The notes under the pieces are model-generated. The model did no database searches and had not been told where the DNA came from. It saw nothing but the letters and a program-made list of their open reading frames with translations. Positions 1-11,699 of a stretch of 28,099 nucleotides of DNA are shown one piece after another. The stretch is from Smittium mucronatum (lineage: Eukaryota > Kickxellomycota > Harpellomycetes > Harpellales > Legeriomycetaceae), in the NCBI GenBank assembly GCA_001953115.1, contig LSSL01005332.1, positions 1-28,099 on the forward strand. Direction: 5' to 3'. The position numbers and the translations under genes were made by a program. The first letter of the stretch is position 1. The number at the start of each line of letters is the position of its first letter.

Positions 1-309
1 CGAAACGAAACGATCGGCCGGTTCATACCAGCACCGATCCGCTAGGATATAAAAAACCAACTTTCTAATTTCAATGAATCCCGGTTGGGGATAGTTGGAA
101 AACTCCTTAGGGGGGAGTCTAAACATACTTTAAGTCAGATACAAGCTGACACCGCCGATCGAAAATTTGTGTTGGAAACAGCCAAATTTCTGATTGGCAT
201 CCGCGTGCCACGAACACTTAAGCTCCAGAGTTTAAGTGATTCACCAGCCCCCTTGAACCAATGCCCTCGAGATATGGAGCTGCTAGAGCGGCAGAGGGGA
301 GTTGGGTGA
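1..309. other. G+C-rich island, unrecognised (structured RNA, coding end, or foreign/chimeric DNA)
   Basis: This segment has near-balanced base composition, against about 15% G+C in the rest of the window, and it ends abruptly at about 309. The + frame is open from 45 to a TGA at 307-309; there is no ATG near its start, only a TTG at 85. I recognise no family in that frame. Possible stems are CCAAC 57-61 with GTTGG 84-88, ACTCC 102-106 with GGAGT 114-118, TGGCA 195-199 with TGCCA 206-210, and CACTTAA 215-221 with TTAAGTG 232-238. Runs of six or more T follow at once (about 313-318 and 332-338), as after a Pol III transcript. In AT-rich genomes such islands are often structural RNA genes. I found no hallmark of 5S, SRP, RNase P or U-snRNAs, apart from a short 5S-like string near 25-36. 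It could also be the end of a coding exon or an assembly junction. Confidence 0.45.
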
Positions 310-3300
310 CAAATTTTTTGAAAAATTTCACTTTTTTTAATTTTTTTTAAATTAGTTATTTTAACTGTTTATTAACTTCAAAATAAATTTCCCGTAAAAA
401 AAAAAAAAATGTTTGATTTCGTTATTATGTATCACAAATATGATCCCCATAATTTTCATGGGTTAGATATTTCATAATTTTGACCCTTTTCATGATTATT
501 TATGTGTAAATTTCATAATAATAATAACATTTTAATGCTATTATAATTTCCCTCAGCTTCTGTTATTCTAAGATAAATACCATTTAGTGGTGATATAAAT
601 CAAAAATAACCCTCATAATGCATTTTGGATAAATAGGAAATAATTAATTCTTATAGTAATTAATTTGTTATTAATTAAATATTATAAGCATATCACGGAA
701 TAGTAATTATTCAAACTAAAATATGGTCTAATATAGCAGTTTATATTGGGAGTTGATTCTTTTAGAACAAGTTTTCTGATTGGAGAGGTGATTATAAAAC
801 ATCATCCAAATCAAATAAACTTTCTTTGGATTATAATCTACATTTTTTTAAAAAGATTTATTAATTTTTATCGAATATTTTTTAATTTTTTTATATTTGA
901 GTAGGAATGGTGTAATGATAACATTGAGCAAAAAGTAAAAGCCATTTTTTATACCATCGGAGTTGAAAGTAATAAGGTTTTTTTAAAAAAATTAGGATAA
1001 ATTTCAAATAATAAAACAGACATAAATCAGTCAATCAAAAAACGTAGCTTCAAATAATGAATTCATATTGACTTAGAATTTAAAAAATATAACTAAAGCC
1101 CAATATAAGATACATTTCAAGATACTATTAAATACGTATTTATATGTATTATTTGTGAAATAATTATTTTTCTCAGAAGTTATACGAAATTTAAAAAAAA
1201 AAGAATTTAGTAAATCCCAAATTTAATCAGAGAGCTTATTTTATAGACATTTATCGGCAACTAGTTGATATTTGCTAATGCGCTGTAAATTATTCTTTAG
1301 ATTTTATTTAGGAACTGGTGAATAAATTATTTAGACTTTTATTTAGTTTTTTGAGATATAAGTTCCAAAAAAATAATAATATTGGGTTTAACTCCATTAA
1401 TAATATATAATACGTTCTTTCAACTATAATTTTAAGGGAAAAAATATAAGAAAATAACTAGAAATCCAATAAATTATTTGAAAATTTATATTAATAATTT
1501 GAAAGAAAAAAATATAATTATATTGGCCAATGATATGTATTATTAATACTTGTTTAATTCAAAAAATAGTCTCAAAATATATAAAAAGAAATAAAGAAAG
1601 GAAAAAATCTATGATAAGCTACCTGCTCAAAAAAATTCCCCCGCGGACAGATTAGTAAATTTATCAAAAAGAACGAAAATAATCCTCAGTCAAAAGATAT
1701 TATTAAATCACCATGATATGTTTTAAAAAAAATAAAAATTAATTTTAAAATATATTCCTTAATCAGCTCGCAACTCTAAGCTTGGAAGTACATTATATAA
1801 AGTAGATTACTCAAGGTTAAAAATATAAAAAAATTCAAAGGAACATCGATAATCTACTAAGCTTTTTTTAAAACCCCAATAAATTTAAAAAATGGGATAA
1901 AAATTGTAATAAATATTACAAAACTAGATAAAAATCTTTATTATTTATTGAAAAAGCAGTAAATTAAGTTATTTTTCCTGAATAATTATAAATTTTGTTT
2001 AATATTATAATGAATATTTTTTCAAAAGCTCAATATAAAAAATAAATTGTTGAGCATAATAAAATTATGTAATACTCTACCCACCTATTTAATAAATTTA
2101 TAAAAATATACATAAATAGGCGAGGTTCCACTATTAAAAAAAAAATTAATTCAATTTTATTTTTTAGATTAATGAAAAAAATTTAGAATTCGCATGTATA
2201 TATTTAGAGAGGTCCGATTTTAAGTTGTCTTTTTCCTTTGAAAACTATTCTTTAGCGAGTTCAAGATCTTAATGTGTAGTTTTTGTATTTTTTTTAACCT
2301 TGATTTCCTGAATCATTGCTTTTATTGGATAATTTTTCTTATAGGTGAGCTTCTTTTAATTGTTTATTTTTATATTTGCTATATTTATTATTTTTTTTAT
2401 TTTTTTACATCTATTATTATTTTTTACGTCTTTATTATAGTTTAAAGATATTTAAAAACAATCATAATTAACAATTACTTTGTTTTGTTGATTGATTGAA
2501 TTATTTAAATTAAAAATGAAAGAGTAAATATGTTTATTAAAAAAAGTTAAAATATAGTCAGTAATATCATAAATAAAAGTTTTATCTGAATTGCGTGAGT
2601 TGATATTTCAATCATCTTTTTTTGGTATTACAATTAAAATTATATTTATGTAAATTTTTTGAATCTAGAGCTAATTATTTTTTCAATAAATCTATTCAAT
2701 ATCCTTAAATCTACAATAATATAAGAGGTTTTATTTATTTTGACTAAGATATTGTTAACTGAATTCTACCAATTTTTTTCATCTTCGAGCCTGACAAGGA
2801 GTTTAAAACTGAGAAAAAATAACCCTCATAAAATTTTATTAATATTAAATTTAAAAAAATATACGTAACTATAACTTTTCAACAAATAAATACCTTTCTT
2901 TCTGTCTTATCTTTAATAGGATTAAAAAATGTAATATAAATTTTTATTTTAAATAATATACTCTCTTTTTTTTAATTTTAATAATTCTTTCTTGATTTTT
3001 ATAAAATAATCTCACATAAAATATAAAAAAAATATTTCTATAAGCCTGTATATTTCCTTTAAAATTTCCTTAATATTCAGAAAAACTTGCAGATAAATAT
3101 ATATTACAATATAATAAAATTAGAAAATTTATTAATAAAACGAGAAGTTAATTCTGTGGATAATTTTATAAGTTAATATTAAAATCTACTATATTCTTTA
3201 TTTAAAAGATTTTCAAAATCATCAAATTATCCTAATAAATAAATAAAAATGTTTTTTATCACGAGCTTATTTTTTTATATAATCATTTAATTTTATTTAT

Positions 3301-6300
3301 GATATTCGATATTCGAATATTAAGTTTTTTTTTTTTTAGTTCGATTAAATATATAATTATTGTACCTCTTTTAAAAATATATTATTTTTATAATATTTTA
3401 AATTTTAGATTAATAGCACCAAGTAAAAATTATCGAAAGATATAATTCTGAATTTTTTTAAATACTGTTAATATTTTTTAAGCAGATTTACATTCGAATT
3501 TATTTTAAAAATATGTAAAAATTCAGAAATATGTAATATTCAAGTTGCATAATTAATAATTAATTTATTTAATAATTTATACTTATTATTAATTTCACAC
3601 TAATACAGTTTTTTTTGATACTATTAATACAACTTATTTAAAAACATCGAATTATTATTTATATTTATATTCAGGTATATTTTTGAAATATATTTAATAA
3701 TAATAATTTAATTTTACGACAAAATATAACCAACAAAAAATATTAATAAAAAATATTTGTATTCAGATAAAATAATTTATAAATAAATTATAAAATAGAA
3801 TATAATTTATTCTTGGAATTTATTTATCTTTACACTTATTTTTTAATAAATTTACTTATCAATTAGAAATTTTTCTAATATTGATACACAAAATTTCTAA
3901 TATATTTAATATAATATTTTTAGATAATATATTTATAATAAATAAGATAAAAAATTATATTTCTTTAATATTTAGCTGTTCAAAAATATCTTAGTTTAAT
4001 AAAAGTATTTATTTCCTTTTATTTAATCTGATGACTAAAAAAATTGGATTAAACTATAGATTATTAAATTAATTATCCAATTAAAATATTGATGCTTAAT
4101 CAATTATATTTTTCGTCGGTTTTGCTGAATTAAAATAATATATTTTTATAATATAAAAGTAAAAAATAACGTGTGATTAATTTTATTTTAATTTTAAAGC
4201 GAACTTAATGATTGATTTGATTTTTATCAATAATTTATTAGTAGCAGAATATTATCCCAATTATAAAAGGTTATGTTAATTCTTATACTTTGATCTTATA
4301 CAATAAATTCAAGTATAGAAAAATAGAATAGGAAATTTAATATTTTTTATATTTAATGGCTAATAAAAATACAATCTTATTGAAAAATCTTTTATTGAAT
4401 TTCATTACGAAAGATTTGTTTTTTTAAGAAGGCGTAGAAATTTTTTACATAAATAAGAATGTTGAATCATTTATCAAATATTAATAAATTTTTTTAATCA
4501 TGATATTGTTTTATTTCATCTAATTTCGAAAAAAAGATATTAATAAAAATCAATTCTATGCATCTTATAAATTTTACACGCAGTTTACATTTAAAATTTT
4601 TTTTTTTGGTGTTTAAACTTTTTAAATTTTTTATATAATAAAAAAAAGTTGGAAAGACAGTTGTTAGTTTTTTTTCAAGAAATTTATAAATTCATCATTA
4701 CATTATTAAATTTATTTTACTCTGTTTTTTTTACAATTTATATTAATTAAAATATAATTTTTCAAAAATTTCTTAATTGGTAAAAAAGTCCCATTAATTA
4801 ATATACCTTTTACTTATAAAAAATACTCAATCTTAATTTTGGTATTCGCAGAATTTGATTTAATTATGTATAACTTACACGAAAATTTTAAAATTTGAAA
4901 AAAAATAATCCAGATTTAAGATTTTTATAATATTTTTAATTCAATTAAAATATATAATAATTATATAGTACAATTATCTGTGAAAGATCAATACAAAAAT
5001 TAAAAATAAATTTAAATAAATAATTATAAATCCCATTTATAATAATTTTTACTAAATAGTAGCCATATAAATAAACAAAAATAATATTAATAAATTTTAT
5101 TTATTATTATAACAATTAATTTTTTTTTTTATATTACTCAGAATCTATTTTTAAATTTATAATAATTTAATGTGTATTTTTTTTATCAACTCAAAAGTCA
5201 AAAATCGTTAAAATAAATAATTTTTATTTTTTTAATTTATTCATACCTATGCTCAATTTTTTTGTTCAATGAATTTGTTTGAATTTTTTAAAAGTATTTT
5301 TTTATAATTAATTGATCACTAAAATATTTAGATTTGGTTTATGAATATTTATTATTTGTTTTTTAATTTTTTACATTTTCTTAATTCAGTTAATTGAATA
5401 GGGCTATAACTTTTTTGAATAAGATTTTTATTTATTATCTATTTCTAAAAAAATAGTTCAATTAGTCATAGAGTTCATTAGACATATTTTTTTATATAAA
5501 TATTATCTAAAATATTTCTAATTATTAATATAAGTATTAGATTTACGAATTTATTTATAGAACTAATTTTTATTAAAAATTTATTTTTTTATTGAAATTA
5601 TGCTCTATTTCAGCATAATTTATTTTTGTTAAATTTTGGTTGATTAGATGTTTGTTAAGTTCATTTTCTTCAAAAAATATGATTATGAAGACATATTCAT
5701 AATATTTTGTTTATTCAAAAAATGAGCCTCTTCTTAACGCTAATCTAAGGATTTTTTCTAGTTTAAAAAAAATATATATTACAATGTTCACATTTTTATT
5801 CTTTTCATATTTTTTTAAATTTGTAAAAATCATTTTCTATATAAACTCAAATTAAAAATATAACTCATTCAAACCCAGTTATTTTATAATATCATGTTAT
5901 TATATTATATTGGATATAATGTTGTTAAATAATGTATTTTTCATCTTAATTAATATATTAGCAATTATTATTTAAATATTTATTAAAAAAAATTTATGTG
6001 ATATATGTAATTTTTTAGTGGTTAATAGTTATAAATATTAATTTCTTATAAAAAAACGATTAATATACTTATATTCTGCTTATTATCATTAATTAATTTA
6101 ATTATTAGCTTACTGCTAATTATTAAAGATAAAAATGATATTCTTCATTTTAAAATATTATTTATTTCAATTGATAGAAATCACTTAAAAAATGTGGTTT
6201 ATTTAACTTTAAATAAATATCTTAGTCGATTTTTTAAGGCGAATTTAGTTTTTTTTCAAATATGTAACTTTATATAACATCTAGTTTATACATCAAATTA

Positions 6301-8939
6301 TACTTTTTTACCAAATCCAGAATTAGTAATTTTTTATTTTTTATTTGCTAATGAGTTAGTTTAAATTTAAATATATAATTCTAACCCTTAATGTAGTAAA
6401 ACTTAGATTTTCTCATAAAAATCTTTTGGTTAGATATTGGAAAATAAAATTTATCTATAAAATAGTATATGTATCTTTTATCAGTCAAATTAGTAAATGA
6501 AGGTCATCTAATTTAAAATCTATCAATTTAGAAAATTTTACAGGTAAATCAGTCAAATATTTTTCTTAATATAACAAAAATTGCAATTTTTAAAATTTAT
6601 TTTCACTCAAATATCATTCATATTTCTAATATGAATAAAAATAACTGTAAATTTTTTCGATATATTCTGCTAATTCGTTTAACATTCACACAAATTAGAT
6701 TTGATATACAGTTAAAAAACCATTAAAATAAAATAATAGATTTTAAAATATTGTATTTGATTATATATTATAAAATATAATTTTAATAACCCAAATTTAT
6801 TTTTTATTGGATAAAATTATAACTAAGAATTATGATAGATGAATTTTTTTTCATTTTTTATAACCAATTAGGCAGATTTAGATGCTAAATTAGGTATAAT
6901 CGACTTAAATTGGCAGGTTTGACCTTCTTTTGCTTATTTTTCTAATTTAAAATAAAATTTCTTGTATTTAGATAAGTAGAATATTCGTACCAAATCGGAT
7001 ATCTTATAAAATTTAACATTATTAATTATTTGCTTGATAATATAATTTTTGTTATATTTTGTTGTGAAAAATCCAAGATATTTAAAGTATTTCATTCTTA
7101 ATACTCTAATATATTTTTTTAAAATAACCATTATCAAAAATATTTATAATAATAAGTATTACATTTAAATATTTACATTTATTTGTATGTATATTTTTTT
7201 TTCATCTGAATCACAAAATTTAGATTTTATATGTAAATTTTGACTTATATGTGATTTCTATATTATTTTCTGATATATTATATTATAAAGTTAAACATGA
7301 AGATTCTAAATAACTTGTTTCGAAATCATAATATTTTTTATATTAGTACAATTTTTACTCTAATTCAAAGTAATAAATGTATCAGACTTCAAATTAGTAA
7401 TTACCATTTAATTTTATCTTATAAAATTTATATTTAAAAACTAAATATTAAGTTGATCATTTGTAATGGGCATTTGATATAGTAAATAAATATTTTAAAG
7501 TTTAATGACGTAATTTCGAGAAAATTCCCAATATTTTTTTTAAAAAATAAGCCAATCTTGTTAATATTCTCTTTTGGCTTTTCTCAATAATTATATTAGA
7601 CCATTCTAATATATTTGTTAAATTATATTTTCAAAAATTAAAAAATATTGTTTATAGGTTATATAATTTTATTAAGGTTATTTTTTGATATTTGAATCCC
7701 AGAGTATTTTAATAAAAACATATTTTTTTAGTAATAATATCAATGATTAAAATATCAATTAGTATAAATTTAAATTATTTAAATTATAAAAAAAATAAAA
7801 TAGTGAATAAAAATAATTTTTAACTGTAAATTCACTTAGAAAACAATAAATATAATTTTAAGTGACTTATAATATATATTTATATCTAATATATTATAAG
7901 AGTTAATTTTATTTTTCTGAATATTGTCAATGGATTGAGATGTAATAAAACTTGATTCTCCTTTATTTTTATTATTTTAATGAAATTTATATTATTCTAA
8001 ATATTCATTCTAAATCGAATTTTAAAATCCATTATATTATTAAATCCATACTTATATGGTTAATATTTAATGTAAGATGCCCAAAATTTTAAATAAATAT
8101 TGAATTTTTTTATTAATATTAAATAAAATTTCTATAGAATAATTTTTTACACTTATAATAAACAATTTATGTTAAATTTAAACAATAAAAATTAGTTTTT
8201 TCCTTTCTTCAAATTGAATAGTTTGACAGGTGAATTTATTTCTTTTTTATACAAGTTTTTTTATTAGATTAATTATAAATTGAAATTAATAGGTGTCAAT
8301 TTTTATTAACATGATTATATTATATTGTATATATAAATTTCAAAAGTTATTTATTAATATAATTTATAAATATACACACAATTAAAAAATTTCAATTTAT
8401 ACTAGTTTAAATTATTCAAAATTCAAATTATATAATTCCATTTATATTAAAAGATATTTAAAAAAGTATATTTATCAAAATCAAAAATTTCGAAATCATA
8501 AAATATCATTTATCTATTATCTTTTTTCAAGGAAAAAATCGTTTATAAATATTAAATTTAATATGTTATTTGATCTTTTTCTTCTATTTTTAAATCTTAA
8601 TTATATGAAAATTTAAATTAATTAGCTTTTTTAAAATGATTTTAAAATTATATCAAACTATATGATTTATATTTATTTTAACTTTAAACTGTTCAACCAA
8701 AGAAATATTATATTAACTTATTTTATTCATTATAAGTATCATGTTAAGTAACTAATCATATGAAAAATATGATTACATATTTAATTTTTAATTAATTATT
8801 TAAACAATATTGTTAAATATTCCATATAATTCCTTACAGTTTTTTTACAATGTTTAATAATTGTACTTTTATTACATTATTACAGATCATATATCTAATT
8901 TTATATCCAGAAATTAAATATTTAGTATATCGAAATATA
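310..8939. other. AT-rich DNA without recognisable genes
   Basis: Almost nine kilobases of A/T homopolymer runs and short AT words. I found no open frame above chance length, no RNA gene and no dispersed repeat. Small local features are a 5'-CCTATTTA/TAAATAGG hairpin near 2,083-2,121, a CCCCCGCGG patch near 1,640, and an AAGCCAA/TTGGCTT hairpin near 7,550-7,581. The minus strand between about 700 and 860 is slightly richer in G+C, with open stretches of about 36 codons in two competing frames. I could not assign either. Confidence 0.6.
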
Positions 8940-9617
8940 CTGAAAATAATATATTGGAGATTTTTATTTGTTTTAATTAATTTATATTTTAAACAATCTT
9001 TTTTCATAAGATAAAAGTAATAACCTATTATTTAAAGATTTTTTCAGATTTAAGGTTTCGGAATCTAAAATAAAATTAATGATATTTTTATAGTATAAGG
9101 CGATTTTTTTTAATTTTTATACGATTAAGTGTAAAAAATTCCATTGAGCCATTTTTTTTACATACGAGAGAAAAAACTATATAAACCACATATATAAAAT
9201 TAATTAAACACTTTATTCAAACATTAATAGGGGTGTTGCATATTAATTTTCCCATTTTTCCTACAAACTTATCTATTGACAAATTTATAAATAAATATTT
9301 CGAAAATGAGATTTTCAACTTTTAAGGTTTCCTGTGTCATTTGAATGATGAAAATATCATTAAGATAAATTCTTTTTTTTATCATACTTAGAGTTATAAA
9401 ATTAAAATTTTAAAAATTTTTCGAATTAAAGAGGCAAAAAAATGAGAATATTATAAGTATGAATTTTCATATGAGGTTATAGATCAATTGAAGCTTAAGC
9501 TTTAAAAAATATAATGAAAATATAAAAAAAAATTCTATTACAAATTTTCAAGAAAAAATAACTGATCACTAATTTTTGTATTGAAATTTTGAGAAAAATC
9601 ATCTGAAAATATTTTAT
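8940..9617 (-). pseudogene. decayed RNA polymerase second-largest subunit (RPB2 family), C-terminal motifs
   Basis: On the minus strand, codons at 9247-9273 read DKFVGKMGK, close to the family's GDKFxxRHGQKG active-site motif. About 37 residues later (44 in the family as I recall it), codons at 9161-9187 read GLYSFFSRM, against the conserved NPHGFPSRM. Here P to L, H to Y and G to S each need one C-to-T or G-to-A change. A weaker trace, MKKDCL ending at 9007, may stand for the C-terminal MERDC motif, but its spacing is too short. Before the first motif, a frame with its ATG near 9,390 has a coding-like composition. Stops and frameshifts break every frame, so nothing here can be made as protein. 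It lies immediately left of the large inverted-repeat element, and the matching N-terminal half lies immediately right of it on the same strand. Confidence 0.5.
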
Positions 9618-9626
9618 ACCATTTTT
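9618..9626 (+). repeat. candidate 9-bp target-site duplication, left copy
   Basis: ACCATTTTT directly precedes the left inverted end. ACAATTTTT at 20831-20839 directly follows the right end, so 8 of 9 positions match. Nine base pairs is the usual duplication length for Mutator-like elements. The left side carries one extra T before the shared AAGGATCAGG terminus, which could be slippage. The AT-rich context makes chance matches fairly likely, so this supports the case only together with the inverted ends and the split gene. Confidence 0.4.
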
Positions 9627-9627
9627 T

Positions 9628-9855
9628 AAGGATCAGGTTTAATGGGATAATTTTAATAATAAAAAGTAAAAGAATATACTGGTTAAAAATATAAAAGATA
9701 GGGAAAGAGAAAAGTTGAAAGGCTTAGCCATTCCTAAATGTCTAAGCTTCCTTATTTATACCATTTTATATTTTTTAAAAGTCAATTATGCTTATGGGAA
9801 GATTTCTTCATTGGATGAAACATTCAATACGTGTATTGAATCTATTGGTTCATTA
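9628..9855 (+). repeat. left terminal inverted repeat
   Basis: This aligns without any indel to the reverse complement of 20603-20830. Over the 225 bp from 9631, I count 40 substitutions (82% identity). Taken in the frame that is open here from 9715, the differences fall 16/13/11 over codon positions 1/2/3. That shows no third-position excess, so the open frame is not under coding constraint. An imperfect hairpin, GGCTTAG...CTAAGCT, sits at 9721-9748. Confidence 0.75.
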
Positions 9856-10321
9856 CACATTTATTACACATTTTTTTTACATTTTGTTTATTCAGCATTC
9901 GGAAAAAAAAATTCATTGGACTATTTATATTTTTTATGAAAATATATTTATCGTAACTCCGTTTTTCCTAATCACCGTAGATACTTAATTAAAATTATTT
10001 TTTTCCAAAATTAAATTTTTTGATTTAGCATATTTTTTTTTATAAAATTTTATTAGCTACATCTTAACCACTTATAATAAATAAATAAAAAACACCTAAT
10101 TTTAAAATGTAATCTTTTTAAAAAGACTTGAAAGTATCTTGATAAAATCTAAATTTATATAAAAATGAATCAAAATAAGTATTTTTTAAATATTAAAAAT
10201 TCTTTCAACTTTATTCCAAAGTTTTTTAATGTTTTTTGCTTAAAAATTCAATAAAAGTTGTCTGAAATAAAACTTGTTATCTAATATATCCCATTAATTT
10301 TTTTTTATTATTCTAAATAAT

Positions 10322-10758
10322 TTAATGTTTAAATATTTAAAGCAAAATTTAATTGATATTTATTAAGTTTTAAATTATTTTTATTTTTGGCTAATATTTA
10401 TTTCTATCCGAAATCATATTTTTTTATTATGAAAATTTCTATTTTTTTCATTGAATTAGGCAATCAACACAGTTGGGGTCTTGAATCAAATAAAAAATTA
10501 AAATTTAATATTCTCTAAAAAACAAAAATGAACAGTTTTTTCAAATGAAGTCATAACTTTTAATGAAATAAACTATATTTTTGTCTGATGTATTAGCCAA
10601 TAAAGTTTATTTTTTCGATACAAGTTCTTGAATATTGCAATTATTTGGTCTTTTTAAAAGTAAAATAATCAATTAATAAAATAGAAGTTTAAAGAGCTAA
10701 TGGAGTATATATCTATAAATATTATGTCTATTATTTTATTGAAGATAAAATATTACGA
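10322..10758 (+). repeat. left arm of the foldback element
   Basis: Reverse complement of 11263-11699. Differences from the right arm are at 10327, 10431, 10453, 10472, 10500, 10738 and 10755. At 10327, 10431 and 10472 this arm has G where the other arm reads A in the same orientation. This fits AT-ward transition decay, in the right arm if G is ancestral. Confidence 0.9.
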
Positions 10759-11262
10759 AAAAAATTTTATATTGAATTATCTGATTAAATTTAATTATGT
10801 CTGAATTTTAAAATTAGAGAAAGGAAATAAAAATAAAAATCAATATAATATTCAAGTATAAATTGTACTGAAATTACACAAAAATATTTAAATATTAATT
10901 TTTCATTATTTGATCTGATTAAGAAATCCAAGCAATCAATACTGCATTAAAATAGTATTTGCGGTGCCAGTTTATATAAATTACCCAGTATATATTTCTA
11001 GTATGATATATATACGTAAATTTTTTCTAAATTTTTATATTATAACATTTGAACAATTCAACTTTTAAAAATAGTTAAAATTGAATTAGATTTTTATATA
11101 TATTCATCCATTGATTGCTGAAATGTTAAAAATTGCAAATTGAAACGGGTTTAAAATAATTACTCTGAAAATTTCCATATCGATAAAGAATATATAAAGG
11201 AAATTGGTGTAATAAATTTTATTAATTGAGCTAATTAATAAAGAAATATCGATTTAAAATAA

Positions 11263-11699
11263 TCGAAATATTTTATCTTCAAGAAAATAATAGACATAAT
11301 ATTTATAGATATATACTCCATTAGCTCTTTAAACTTCTATTTTATTAATTGATTATTTTACTTTTAAAAAGACCAAATAATTGCAATATTCAAGAACTTG
11401 TATCGAAAAAATAAACTTTATTGGCTAATACATCAGACAAAAATATAGTTTATTTCATTAAAAGTTATGACTTCATTTGAAAAAACTGTTCATTTTTGTT
11501 TTTTAGAGAATATTAAATTTAAATTTTTTATTTGATTCAAGACCCCAATTGTGTTGATTGCCTAATTAAATGAAAAAAATAGAAATTTTTATAATAAAAA
11601 AATATGATTTCGGATAGAAATAAATATTAGCCAAAAATAAAAATAATTTAAAACTTAATAAATATCAATTAAATTTTGCTTTAAATATTTAAATATTAA
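11263..11699 (-). repeat. right arm of the foldback element
   Basis: Inverted copy of 10322-10758 with 7 mismatches in 437 bp and no gaps. The outer limit is set by the loss of similarity after 11699, the inner limit by the loss before 11263. Confidence 0.9.

Larger units (their letters stand above)
10322..11699. mobile_element. 1,378-bp foldback-type element (long inverted repeat)
   Basis: Two 437-bp arms (10322-10758 and 11263-11699) are exact reverse complements except for 7 substitutions and no indels (98.4% identity). They flank a 504-bp centre that carries no recognised gene. Similarity stops sharply at both inner and outer edges. I see no clear target-site duplication. The arms contain no open frame of note, so this is a non-autonomous foldback or MITE-like element or a segmental inverted duplication. 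Transcription through it would give a hairpin of about 437 bp. It sits about 470 bp inside the left end of the Mutator-like unit, and its arms are far less diverged than that unit's ends, so it is a later, nested event. The seven differences argue against a simple amplification chimera, which would give identical arms. Confidence 0.9.

Noticed and set aside
25..36. Match to the plant 5S rRNA string TCATACCAGCAC
   Set aside because: The similarity stops after about 12 bases and the rest of the 5S sequence and its internal promoter are absent.
6934..7137. 67-codon minus-strand frame rich in K, I, Y and N
   Set aside because: With about one stop per ten codons expected in this composition, frames of 60-80 codons arise by chance in 28 kb. 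There is no family motif and no local G+C rise.
9715..9939. 74-codon open frame on the + strand
   Set aside because: It overlaps the left inverted repeat. The inverted copy carries several stops in the same frame, and the differences show no third-position bias. A second overlapping frame at 9788-9988 is also a by-product.
10322..11699. Inverted repeat as a whole-genome-amplification chimera
   Set aside because: Chimeric inverted copies should be identical, but these arms differ at seven scattered positions. Misassembly is still worth excluding with long reads.
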